From Glaciozyma antarctica PI12 (Eukaryota > Basidiomycota > Microbotryomycetes > Kriegeriales > Camptobasidiaceae), in NCBI GenBank assembly GCA_002917775.1, contig KZ627152.1:236154-300153 (forward strand): DNA of 64,000 nucleotides, read 5' to 3'. Position 1 is the first letter of the stretch; each line of letters opens with the position of its first letter. The notes beneath the pieces are model-generated. The model had not been told where the DNA came from. It searched no databases and worked only from the letters and a program-made list of their open reading frames with translations. Made by a program: the position numbers and the translations under genes. Shown here one piece after another: positions 8,419-20,017 of this stretch.

Positions 8419-11400
8419 ATGGCACAGCGACAGCGACCACAAGCCAACAAGCAGGAGCAGAGCATCTCTCTCTCCACCAGCGTTCAGACCGTCAAGAACC
8501 TCCTCGAGACAGGAGTAGGCTGCATCAGCTACCTCAGGTAAGTTCCATCCTCCCCTCCCTCCTTCTCTCCCTCTCCGTGTGCCTCCGCCACACTCAACTT
8601 GTCTCGACCGGACTCCGGTCTCGCCACTATCGCTCACCCTCCCTCCCTCGCGCAGGGGACTCTTCCTCGAGGACAACTTTATCGACCACAAGCTCGTAGC
8701 TGCTCGCGCTCCTACCTCTCCTAACAACCCTGCGTCGGGATCTGCGCACCTTGAGGAGAGGAAGGGAACGCAGCAGACGGTCAAGGTTAAGAAGCTCAAA
8801 AGGGGGGGTTCGGAGGAGGGGGACAAGCTGCTGGATTATATCGTGAGTTATGTTCTCTTGCAGAGGGAGAGTGAGAGCTGATGGGGGTACAGGAGAGGGG
8901 AGCTGCAGACGCGATTGAGAAGGGGTACCTTCATCAGCTTAGTGCGTCCTCGAGCTCTCCTGAGGGAACGGGGACTGATGGAAAGGACAGTGTTGGCGAT
9001 ATACCTTGACCCGGAGGATCCAACCAATATCGTCGAGTGCTACACGTTCACGTTCACCTACGAGACCGATTCGGATGGGAACAAGGTGCGTTCAGCGCTT
9101 TCTTCCCCCGGGGATTCGACACTGACTTTGGGGGGATGTAGCATCCTGAACTTATCGTGCGGAACCAGATGAGCGGGATGGTCATTTCGGGTACGACGAC
9201 GGGGTCGAAGACGTCTCGTCCGGTCAAGGTGGACGATGCGAAGGTGAGATCGCTTCCTCTCGTGCGTTTCTGGGAGTACAGCTGACGACTTTCGATACGC
9301 AGCGTCAAACGCAGAAGATGATCAAGAAGTACGTTCGTTCGAGTCGTCGCTCGCTGTCGCGATCGCTGACCGTTCACCTCCTTCCTCCAGCCTCATCGTC
9401 AGTACTCAAGCCCTCGACGAGCTTCCTCGCAGGCGCTTCATCACTCTGCGTCTCTACTACACCGTGAGCCTTTCTGACCTTTCAGAAGCGGTCGTTCAAG
9501 CTGAACTTCTCATCGCAGGACGACACGCCGATCGACTACGAGCCTCCTCTCTTCCGGTGCGCGATTTCGTCCTTCCTTCCCTCTTCTCGCAAGCTGATAT
9601 TCTTCTCCCCTCGCAGTCCCGTCGACACCCAAAAGTCCCAGTTCCAGCTCTCAACCTCGCAAATCAACGAAGCTCCCGAACTCGAAACGCTCGGAACTCT
9701 CGCCACCGGCTTCCACGGGTCCGTCTCCTCCCCCTCTCGCTTCTGATCCCGCCTCACTCCATTCAAAGTGTCACCCTCCACATGGTCTCCATCGCTCCTC
9801 TCCTCGAAGTGCCCTTCGACGACACCATCTCCGCCGACGAATGCCTCGTTCGCAACCGTCTCGACGCCGCGACTCGCAGCGTAGTCTGGGACGCCGAGAA
9901 GCTCGTTTCGGATGAGATCACGGACGACGGGATGAGGGAGAAAGTGGTGGAGCCGCTCGGGGTGAGGGATGCGGAGGGGGTGGTGAGGAGGGTTGAGGCG
10001 GTTGAGGGGGAGGAGTGGGGGGAGTTGAGGAGGAAGGTTGGAATGTTGGACTGGAGGGGAGAAGGTCTTTTTTGCGAAGGGTGGAGAGAAGGTCGTGAGG
10101 AAGGGGAGGGGAGACGATAATGAGGTGTTGAGGAAGGCGGTGCGTTTTTTTCGTTTTTTTTGCCCCCCGTCGTCGTCGTCGCTGACTTTCTCTCGCTGTC
10201 GCTGTGCGCGCAGGCATCGACAACCGAAGCCAGCTCGAGCCAGTCCGGTCCCAGCACTCAAGTCTCCCCCGTCATCTCGCGCACCAAGTCCTCGCGCCCT
10301 CCCGTCCCGCTCTTCAACGAGACGCAGGAGGAGTACTCGCAGCGTTCTGCAGCTGCTGCGAATGCTAGTCAGGGAACGAGCTTCGAGGAGTCGTGCGAGA
10401 AGCTCGAGGCGGTTCAGGAGGACGTCGAGATGGTGGATGCGTCGCAGGAGAGCTCAGTGGCGGCGGAGGTGGTTCAGACGTGCGTTCCCTTTCTCGCTGG
10501 CTCGCGAGGTTGATTGAGCTGACGAGATTTATTCGAAGTCGTATTCAGGATCAAGCTGCCGCGCAAGGATTTCCTCGTAGCTCGCTTAACGCCTTCGAGA
10601 TCGCCGAGGATGAGACTCAGCTGCTCGAATCGCAGTTCGTCCAAGGTTCGTTCGCTCCCTCCGTCGTCGCTCGCGCATCGACTAACGAGTACTGCAGATC
10701 CAGTTCCCGACGAAGAAGAACCCAAGTCTCGCCAACAATCGAGCAAGCTCACGAACATCGGTGGGAGGAGCACGTCGAGCGTCAACAAGGCTGCGCGAGG
10801 CGTTTGGGCCAATTCGGGAGGGAGGTCATACTTCCAAGGATGCGAATGTGGTGCGTACCTTGATTCAGTTTCTAACGCGAGTGAAGCTGACGATCCTCGC
10901 AGGCGATACGGAGGACGACGAGGCGATGATTTGGTGCGAAGGTCCGTTATCTTTCGCTCGAAGGCGTTCGACGTACTGACCGCCTTTCTCGTCGCAGGCT
11001 GCCAAGTCTGGAAGCACGGTGCGTCGTATTCTCTATCAAGACTTCTTCCTCGCTGACGTCCTCCTGCGCAGCTGTCTGCTACGGGTACGTCGCGCCTCGC
11101 TTCCGTCCTCGCTCCGAGCTCACCTCCCCTCGCAGCTTCATGAACGTCGACGACCCTCGTTTGGCCGACAGCGAGTTCTACTGCTACCCCTGCCGCGTCG
11201 TCTGCGGTGAGGCCGAAGCGCTCCTCGACTCGGAGCGCGAAGTCGAGATCGAGAACGCTCTCAACGACCTCAGGAGTCTCTCTCTCTTCCGTCGAGGTGA
11301 GAATTTATTTGACTCGACATGGGTTCAGTAGCTGATGAAGTGTTTTGACAGCGGTTGGGATGGTCTGGCAGGAAGGCGTTCTCAACATGGCCGAGTTCAG

Positions 11401-12558
11401 CAAGCGCCTCGGTGGGTCTTTCGCTGCTCGCTGGTGGTTCGTCGTCGCTGACTCCATCTGCCAGCTGTCGACAAGGCTACCGCTGGACAGGTCATCAAGA
11501 GGCTTCGCAACGAGAATTTCATCGTCGAGAAGTCGGTCGAGCAGTCGGGCAAGAAGTCTCGCAAGACCGCCAAGGTCTCTGCCGTCAACAAGTGCGCCTT
11601 TCCGACCCGTTGTCGCAGCTTTCGTCTGACGCTTCGCTTGCAGGACGATCGCTCAGGAGCGCATCAAGGACGCCAAGTACTTCACGCCTGGTCGCGGAGC
11701 TGAGCTGGGTCTCACGCTCGTCCTCGACTGCACGGAAGACGACGCAGATGGAGAGGCTGAGACGCTCGTTCGTCTTTCTCTATCGATGACTGTGGCGAAG
11801 TCTGACATTTTCGAACGACAGAGTCGCCAAGCTTCTGCCCGCTCGAAGGAAGACACTCCTCCGCACTTTCCACCAGCAGGAGCCACTCGGTCCACGTCCT
11901 CGGCCATCGCTGCTCTCCGAGCTTCGCCTCCTCAGCCCGAACGCCCCGCAACCGTCAAGTCTCCCTTCCCAGTCACTCGTCCGACGACTTCGGAGCCCCG
12001 CCCTCCTCCCGCTCGACTCCCCACCTTCGAGGACGACGACCCCATCGTCAACTCGGACGACTCGGACGACGACCAATCTCCCGCGCAGTCTTCGGTTCTC
12101 GCGAAGAAGAAGACCCCGATCATCCCCAAGATTACGAAGGGCAAGGGCAAGGCCAAGGTTTCTGCGAGTTCGGCGTTCCAGCGAGCTTCTTTGATCCAGG
12201 TTCGTCGTCGTGCTTTCGCGTCGGCTGGGGCTCTCTTATCCCGCATCACTCTTAGGTCACCCACTTTACCCAAGCGAACGCGATGGACGTCCAGCCCGAC
12301 ACCTACGACGAACCCGACGAGCCCGCGACGGTCCTCGAACCCGAGACCATCATCGAGCCCGAAACGATCCAGGAGGAACAGACTCTCGCTTCGACGTCGA
12401 AGGTGATTCCTCCCACTCGCTCCTCGACTCGCGGTGCGGCGACTGGCTCGAAGCGTCCGGCTGAGAACGACGAGGATCTCGGTGCGCCATGGGTCGGGAG
12501 GCAGGAGGGGAGGAAGAGGTTCAAGAAGGCTTCGGAGGCGAGCGCGTTGGAGATTTGA
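8419..12558 (+). CDS. HOP1: Meiotic chromosome axis protein HOP1 (HORMA-PHD-winged helix)
   Basis: Meiosis-specific axis protein that loads on chromosomes, promotes Spo11 double-strand breaks and biases repair to the homologue. The N-terminus (about residues 15-250) is a HORMA domain: SVQTVKNLLETGVGCISYLR, GLFLEDNFIDHK, LDPEDPTNIVECYTFTFTYE. A PHD finger follows around CECGDTEDDEAMIWCEGCQV..HAVCYG...FYCYPC, then a winged-helix segment (VGMVWQEGVLNMAEFSKRL, IKRLRNENFIVEK), then a disordered acidic/basic tail ending KRFKKASEASALEI. PHD plus winged helix is the known chromatin-binding region of many HOP1 proteins. It has close to twenty introns. Frame problems: one extra base near the G4 run 10056-10059, and an ambiguous junction near 10475-10590. 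Start chosen as the ATG just before the HORMA sequence. Presence of HOP1 argues that the species has, or recently had, meiosis. Confidence 0.92.
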
Positions 12559-13186
12559 GGGGAGGGGGAGGAGACTGGTATTTCGCATCGTCGCTTCGCA
12601 ATTGCATGGTCGTATTTCAGTATTCGAGTCAAGGAGGCCTTGGGTCGGCTTGTTTATCTGCTTCTTTGAATCCGTTTGGCCCAGCGAGAGAGCCTCGGGA
12701 AGCACAAGAGAGAGAGGGGTGGAGGAAGCGAAGCTGGGAGTGAGGGGAGGAATGAGGCCGTTGAGTCCGCTCACTTTCGAGCGCGAGTCTCTTCCTTTGT
12801 CCACGCATTCCTAGCCTGCATTAATCGTTACGGTAACCATATTCCTTCGAAAGAAAAGAGGAGAAACCGCATCGCTTGTGGTCAACTCGCCCAGAGCTGC
12901 TCTCAGCTTCCGCCGGCCCACGGACCTCTATTCATCAGTGCAACAGCAGCACCCTCAAGCACCTCGTACCACGCCATACGACCAGCCGCGCTTCCTTGTG
13001 CCTCGAACCTGTCAGTCCCCCCCCCCNNNNNNNNNNNNNNNNNNNNNNNNNNNNNNNNNNNNNNNNNNNNNNNNNNNNCCCCCCCCCCCCCCCCCCGACC
13101 CAGGTGCTCACGGCTCTCCCCTCCACAGCCACATCCTCACGCCCAGCACCGTCTCTGCAAGTACTCCGAGTGTAGAACCGAACGCC
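12559..13186. other. Intergenic region with assembly gap
   Basis: Downstream of HOP1 and upstream of the next gene. It contains ten C before and eighteen C after a run of 52 N. No gene seen; the right part may be 5' leader of the gene starting at 13187. Confidence 0.5.
13027..13078. other. Assembly gap (52 N) bounded by poly-C
   Basis: N from 13027 to 13078, with C10 at 13017-13026 and C18 at 13079-13096. The true C-tract is therefore at least 28 bases or the gap size is nominal. This is a scaffold join at a homopolymer. Confidence 0.97.
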
Positions 13187-15322
13187 ATGTGAGCTCAGTT
13201 CAATTGGGCGGTCGAGCAACGGCAGCTAACGCGGTCACAGGTCCAACCCGACTACCTTGCAGGAGCGTATCGCCCGCCTGAACCTCCCTTCCGCCACCTC
13301 CACCGCTCCTTCCTCTTCCAATTCCCCAGCGTCCCGCAGCACAGGAGCGAGCGGCAAGATCTCAGACAAGATTAAGCGCTTCCAGGACGGCGCGAACGGG
13401 GAGGCTCCCTTGATTCCCACGGGCTCGTTCGGCTTGGGAGGAATCTAGCTCGGGAACCTAGCTCGGGCGCAGCAGGGGAGAAAGGGCGTGTAGCAAGCTT
13501 GGGAGGAGGGCGAGCTGCTGTGCCGCTCGGTGTCGTGAGGGCCGGGACCGCGCGCAGTGCCAGCGCCAGCTCGACCGTTGGACGCGATGGGACGACCGAT
13601 ATGAAGAGGGCCGCCTCAGCTTCCTCGAGAGGCTCATCAGTGGACGACAGCGCTCTTCTCGCCGCGTCTGCGACTCCCTCGCCTGAACCGTCCTCCCCTT
13701 CCACCCCCGCGTTCCTCTCCTCCGCCACTCGCGCCGACTCCATCTCCAGCGTCGACCAGGCCGGCTCTCGCACTCCCGCCTCCATCTCCTCCATGAACGT
13801 CGAAACGGGGAGCATGAAGAGCGATTCCGGCGCCGACGCAGCGGGCCTCTCCACTCCCACCGCCACCTCCCCTCTCTCCTCGCCCCTCTCCTCGCCCATC
13901 GTCGACGCGGTCCTAATCAACGAAAGCGACCCCATCGCTATCAACCTCGACAACTCGCCTGATCCCTCTCTCCTCGGCGCCCTCCGCGGACCCGTCGCCT
14001 CGCTCAAGGCGCCCACGCGCACCGCTTCCACGCTGTCGGTCTCGTCGATGGTCGTCGAGGACGGGAGCGTAGCGAGCGATGGCGTCGGGAACCTCGAGGA
14101 GGTGCGCACGCCGACCGGGCTCGACGGGAAAACGTTCGAGACGGAGACGTTCCCTTCGACCGTTGGTGGGGAGGAAGGGACGGGATTGGGATTGGAGGTC
14201 GAGATGGAGGAGGATGAGGATACGGAGAAGGCAAAGGAGGCGAGGACCAAGGCGGAGCTCGAGCAGTACGAAGAAGAAATCGAGGATGCGACGAAGGCGC
14301 CGGTGGTCGAGGCGGCGAACGAGCGCGTCGAGGAGCCTGCGAAGGAGATCGTCGACGAAGCTGCGGAGGGGGTCGTCAATAAACCTTTGAAGGAAGTCGT
14401 CGAGGAGGAGAACGAGACGCCCATCGTCGAGGCCGCCGTGCCGCTCAAGGAGACGGAGGACAGCCTCGCAGCTCTCCCTCTCGAGCCCGAGCCCGAGGCA
14501 AGAAGCATCGAGGCCTTCGTCTCCGCCGGGACCGTCCTTTCCGCCTCCGTTCCCGTCGACACCACCCAGGTCGGACTGCCCGAATCGACGCAGTCGGACG
14601 ACGAGAACCAGGGCAGCGAAGGTGGCTACGGAGACTTCCTCGACGAGTTCGCCGACGAGGAGGAGACTGCAGGCCTCGGGCCTTCGGGCATGCCGCTCGT
14701 CAAGTGCTCCGACTGCTTGCAGGAGGTGGACCTCCTTGAGCTCGCAGATCACACTTGCGCTCCCAAACCCCCGTCCCCCAACGCCTTCCTCGCCCCCATT
14801 ATCTCCGCCCCCGTCTCACCTCCTCGAGCGATTCCCGACGTTCCTCAAGACGATGCCGAGGAGGAGGAGGACGAACTCGCGGACCCCGACATCGGCAGGC
14901 GTCTTTCCTCCCGTCCCACGTTCCCCATCGCCGCCACCGATTCGCCACGCGACGCCACTCCTCACCAGATGAGCGTTTCGCACTCAGCATCAAGCTTGGA
15001 CGACTTCGTTCCTCAAAGCGAGAGCCTCATCCCAGACGACGTGATCGATGATTACGCAGACGACGCGCCCGACTCCCCTATCGCCCCTCCCTCCTTCCGC
15101 TCCTCGTTCCCCATCCCTGCCGCTCGTCCTATCGCCAGCGACGTCCCCGAGGATTTTGACGACGACGAGGTCGAGGAGTTGTCGGGAGAGCCGCAGATGA
15201 GCAGGAGCGCGTCGGGGAGGAGGCTGCCGGGAGTCGACGATTCGGATGAGGAGGGGTATGAGGGAGGATCGGTGACGATTGTGAGGCAGACGCTGTCGCA
15301 CCGGACGACCGAGAGCGGATGA
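13187..15322 (+). CDS. Acidic disordered protein with a Cys/His motif, uncharacterised
   Basis: The start codon appears to be split: AT (13187-13188), intron 13189-13240 (gtgagc...cacag), then G TCC AAC, giving MSNPTTLQERIARLNLPSAT. A second block reads KISDKIKRFQDGA and PLIPTGSFGLGG, a pattern seen at the N-terminus of fungal adaptor-like proteins. After about 13435 the frame must shift by one base to continue into VASLGGGRAAVPLGVVRAG and a long Ser/Thr/Glu-rich region with Val-Glu-Glu repeats (about 14260-14450). Near the C-terminus is a possible zinc motif, VKCSDCLQEVDLLELADHTC (C-x2-C, then H-x-C), then acidic disorder to the TGA at 15320-15322. About 680 residues. The Cys/His motif with DLLELADH recurs in basidiomycete signalling proteins, but I cannot name the family. 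Confidence 0.7.
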
Positions 15323-15731
15323 GGAGGGCGGGAGAGAGGAGGAGGGAGGATGTACACACAGGCTGGCCTAGTTTCTACTTTTGAACGGTTGCATTTGCAA
15401 GGGAAGGAGTCGTTTCTGCAGAGCTTGGTCGCGTCGCAGCCCAAGTCAGCGCGCCGAGGAGCGAAGCAGCCTGAGCCTGTTCAGCGCTCCGCCGAGGAGA
15501 TCGTCTCAGATCGTCTCACGGATTTTGAGCAGGTCGTCTGCCTTCCTCCCACCGCCAGCCAACTCGTCGACTTCCTCCTTTCTTGACTCCGCGACCTCTC
15601 TTGAAGCCGGCCAAAGCCGTCCTCCTCGAGACCTCGCCCCCCCGCTCCTCGACACCCCTCCACGCGCCCCGGTCTTCAGTTTCAACCCCCGCCAGTCCCA
15701 CCTCTCCCTCTCCTCCTCGCTTCTCCCTGCC
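15323..15731. other. Intergenic region upstream of the SAPS gene
   Basis: Contains an open frame (15350-15586) reading MYTQAGLVSTFERLHLQGKE... with no recognisable fold or splice partner; more likely 3' untranslated sequence and promoter. The last 150 bp are pyrimidine-rich, as expected for the leader of the next gene. Confidence 0.4.
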
Positions 15732-18700
15732 ATGTCCTTCTGGCGATTCAACTTTGCACCCGCCGCGACCAATTCGATCGACTCGTTAATCAACGCGCTC
15801 CCCGCACCTTCGTCCCCATCCTCCTCACCTGAATACCTCTCCCCCGCCGACCAAACACTCTACGAGGAGACGCTAGACGCTCTTCTCGAGACTCCTGACC
15901 TCCTAAACGAGATCAAGGCCGGCACGAACCAGCGGCTGATTGACTTCCTCGCTCGGGCTGAAGTCATCAACAGGCTCGGAGGCTGGGTCGTCTGGGGCTT
16001 GGGAGGGGAGCCCGAGGAGGAGGTCGAGGTGGGAGCAGGGATCGTGGATGATGCGGTGGAGGATGGGCAGGTGCCAGAGGAGGCTGTCCTGCCCGGGGAG
16101 AAGAAGAAGGTTGGGATGGGAGGAGTGCCGAGAAGGAGGAACATGGATGCGATGGGCGTGCTGGAGGGCGGAGAGCTGGAGACGGAGCAGGAGAAGACGT
16201 GGGCTGGGTGAGTACCGCGTTCGCTAGGTACTCGCTGAGGAGCTGTGGAGCTGTGGGAGCGGGGAGCTGCTGCGCGAGCTACATGCTCCTCCTTGAGGCT
16301 ACTCTGTCGTCCTACAGACCGCTGACGGTTGATTTATCGCTCAGATTCCCGCGATTATCAACAGAGATCCTCGCATGCGAGACTCCCAGCCTCACCGACA
16401 CCCTCTTCAACCCCACCGTCGCCTCCTCTCAACCCCACACCTGTCCCGCGCCTCCCTCATTCCTCCTTTCCTTTCTGGTGAGTCCATCGCCGCAGACTTC
16501 TCACGAGTTTTGCCTGACGTAGGAATCGTGTGAATCTAGGGAGAGCTTACTACGGAGCACCGAGCTGCAGCTTGAGACGCGGAGTGTTCAAGTCGGGTAC
16601 TGGGCACGCGTCAACGGTGTCTTGCTGAGTGGTACAAAAGGCACCGAGGTTCGTCCTCCCCCCTTCGAGTGGCGCAGCTCTGGCTCACTGGATTTCCCCG
16701 CAGATTCTCGCCTGCATCCTCACCATTCCCAATCTCCTCGCCCGACTTCTTACTCTCCTCCCCATCTGTTCGCCCATCAACGACCTTCTCCTCCTCCTTC
16801 TCCGCATCTCCACCCCTCCATCACCACTTCTCACCTCTCTCGTCCCTCAAGCCCTTCGAATGCTGGACCCATTCGCCGCACTCGGAAAGGAGGGTCACGT
16901 CGCAGCCGAGGAGCTTCTACGCGGCGTTATCGAACTCTGCAGCGCAGCCCCTACCATTTCGCCGGCACCAGGAAATCAGGCCGCGCCGCAATCGAACGAG
17001 GTCGAGTGGCGGGAGAACGGGCTCGCGCGACAGATTGCCGACGAACGCGCGGTCAGGACACTCGTCGAATCCATGCTGGAAGGCGTCGAGCCTGCGACTT
17101 CGAAGATGGTCGTCGTCCCGGCTGCGACGGAGGACGAAACTCCTCGGCTAGCGCCTGTCGAACTTCCCAACGAAGACCCCGAAACGACTACCGACCTACG
17201 AACCTCCTCCCTCATCCAGTCCATCTCTGTCCTCGTCGACCTCATTCGCAAGAACAACTCGGACTTTGTCGAGCAGCAGATGCTGACTTGGGTGCGACGG
17301 AGGGAGGCGGAGGATTCAGAGCGGGAGCTGCTCGAGGCGGACGGAGCGGGAGCGGGGGAGGAGAAGGAAAAGGTCGCAGATCCGGATCGAGGACCGTCGT
17401 TGGTCGACCTAGGAGCGCTGTTAACGATTGTCTCGGAGCGATTGGGCGGCTTCCAGGAGCTGGTTAGGAACCCTCGAAGTCCTGTACGTTCCTCCCGCTC
17501 CGCCGACTGAAGCTTCACTGACCCCTTTACTCTGATAGCACGAACCCGTCCCCACATCAGCCGGTCTCGTCGCTCCCCTCACCCTCGAACGCTTCCGCAT
17601 CTGCGAGTTCTACGCCGAGCTCCTCCATTGCTCCAACATGTCCCTCCTCAACCGACCCACCACTCTCCCAAAACTCTACGACGCAGACGGCTACCTCACA
17701 CGAGGCTGGCAAGCCGCCGATGAGCTCTCCGACGCCCTCGCTGGCCCTGGACCGGAGGAGGAGGACCGCGACACGCGCTTGCCAGCCTCGACCCCCAGCC
17801 AGGCGTCAAAAGCGGGCTACCCGTCTTCGAGTCCCGTCGATATCCGACCATCGTACTCAGGAATGTCGACGCCCTCGGGCCAGGGATCACTCGACTCGGA
17901 ATCGGGGATCCTCACGCGCGCGGAGGCGAAGGAGTTGAGAGATCTCGTCGCTGCGGCTGGAGCGGATGGGGGGAGCGAGGATGGGGAGGACGACCCGTTT
18001 GGAGATACGGCGGTGGCGGCAGACGTTGGCGGAAGTGGCGGAGGCGATTGGCGCGCTCGAGTTGAACGGGGACCGGTCGATGGAGATCGAGAACCTGAAT
18101 GAGGCTGCCTCTCTGCGAAGAGCTTCGCTGGCGCGCGCAACGCTGCCGCCTGGACCTCTGCTCAAGCAGAAGTTCATGGATCATCGCGTAGTCGAAACGA
18201 TCCTGGTTCGTTGCTTTCTGTGCGTTCTTCGACAGCGAACTGATCCGAGCTTGCGCAGGACCTCTTCTTCAACTTTCCCTGGAACAACTTTGTCCACAAC
18301 GTCGTCTTCGACATCCTGCAGCAGATCTTCCACGGCCGCATCGACCGGAAACTCGACCGACAACTCGCCATCTCCGTCTTTGTCGACGGTCGACTCATCG
18401 ATCGAATTCTCGCTGGCCAGGCTGCCAACGACTCCCAGAGGTACGTTTCGTTCGAGTCGCCAGCTCACGCATCGTGCTCATCCTCCTCCGTTACTGCAGC
18501 GGGATCCGGTTCGGCTACATGGGACACATGACCCTCATCGCCGAAGAGATCATCAAGCTGTTCGAGCACTACCCCGCGGAGATCTACGCCGTCGTCCAAC
18601 CTCACATTCCTCAACTCGAATGGAACCGCTACATCAGCACGACGCTGCGAGAAACTCGCGAACGAGATCTCTCGCCTCTCGGCGGCGGCATCTCGATTGT

Positions 18701-19925
18701 TCCGCAGGACGCAACTTCGACGACGAGCGAGATGAGCGACGAGGACGACGAGTTCCCGATGAACAGCGCGAGAGTGATGAGGGCTACCGAGACGGGGCAG
18801 GCGGGTGGAGGACCGGCGACGGACGAGGGAGCTTTCGGAGGACATGCGAAGGCCAGCGCGAGTACAGATGGGGGAGAGGGAGGAGATCAGGTGCGTCGCT
18901 TTCTCGTGGTGAGATTGTTCGCGAGCTGACGCCTGCGTGTTGCAGTTTTCGAGATACCTGGCGAGCGCCATCGCCAACGACCGATCCGACAAGTTTGGCA
19001 GCTCGGACGAGGACGACGAGGATGACGACGCTGGAGGCTGGCTGGGAGGATCTCGCTTCGACCCAGGCGACGTCGATTTCGCGCTCTCCGACTCGAACGG
19101 AGCAAAGCAGTTTGGCTTTGATGATCGCTTCGAGTCGGCAGGTCGGCAGGTCTTTCAAGCGACTTCACCGGACAGCGACGACGTGCGTTCCCTTCTCTAC
19201 TTCCTCCAGAACGCAGATTGACTCGCATCCAGGAGGCCGACTGGGGTCCCTTTGCCGCCGACTCTTCCTCCCCCTCCGCCTCCAACCCTTTCGCCTCAGA
19301 CGACTTCCGCCCCACCGTCGCCTCCACCTCCGTCACCGTCGGCTTCGAAACTTCCTTCTCCGACCCGTTCGGCTCCGACAACTTTGGCACTTTCTCCTCC
19401 TCTCAAACGCCTCTGAAACGGAAGGCGACGACGACGATTTCGGCGATTTCGAAACGGGCGGAACGTCCATCCTCCTCCCTTCCGCGCTCGACGACTTTGA
19501 TTTCGACGAAGACGCACGGACGACGCCTACCTCTCTCTCATTCGGCGCGAAACCTGCGTTCGGGCGGTCGATGACGGCGGAAGACGGGTCAGCACTCTTT
19601 GGTGGATTGTCGTCGGAGGACGGGACGACGCCACCGAGGTCCCCGAGCGTACAGGCGGATAGAGCGACGAGTGAGGAGGAGCCGTTGGGGCCGTCGATGC
19701 ATAAGGATGCGAGGTTGACGGAGGATGGGTTCGTCGAGACGGTTGTTGAGGGACGGAAAGTGCGGGTACCGGCGGATGAGGTGCGTTTTTACTTTTCGTG
19801 CTTTCTGTGGGGGATGGAGCTGATACTCGACGGTGTAGATCGCGCTGGCGCATAGGAGGTTGAGTGCAGGCTCGGATGGGGAGAGGCCGACGTTCTCATT
19901 AGATTCGCATGGGTCGTCGCCATGA
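15732..19925 (+). CDS. SIT4 phosphatase-associated protein (SAPS family, SAP190/Ekc1-like)
   Basis: Regulatory partner of the PP2A-like phosphatase Sit4/Ppe1 (PP6), linking it to cell-cycle, TOR and ER-Golgi functions. The start MSFWRFNFAPAATNSIDSLI followed by LLETPDLLNEIK and RLIDFLARAEVINRLGGWVV is the family's hallmark N-terminus. The armadillo-like core continues with ILACILTIPNLLARLLTLLP, SLIQSISVLVDLIRKNNSDF, RFRICEFYAELLHCSNMSLL, DLFFNFPWNNFVHNVVFDIL and GIRFGYMGHMTLIAEEIIKL. The C-terminal third is acidic and disordered. About 1,150-1,200 residues, over ten introns. Two frame breaks: one extra base near 18011-18022 (between DDPFGDTAVAA and TLAEVAEAIGALEL) and one missing base near 19391-19406. 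Ends at TGA 19923-19925, 92 bp from the convergent acylpyruvase gene. Confidence 0.92.
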
Positions 19926-19960
19926 GATGTAGCAGCAGTGATAGATTATCCCTCGCGCAG

Positions 19961-19978
19961 TCTCTCTCTCTCTCTCTC
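19961..19978. repeat. (TC)9 microsatellite
   Basis: Nine TC units between the convergent 3' ends of the SAPS and acylpyruvase genes. Confidence 0.9.
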
Positions 19979-20017
19979 GCTCGGGTCATGGGTATCGTTC
20001 TGTCGTGTTGCGCACGA

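Noticed and set aside
13079-13096. Poly-C as a telomere end
   Set aside because: Single-base tract inside a gene-dense scaffold, next to a gap; not a telomere repeat.
15350-15586. Open frame MYTQAGLVSTFERLHL... between two genes
   Set aside because: No family match, no splice signals, composition like flanking non-coding DNA.
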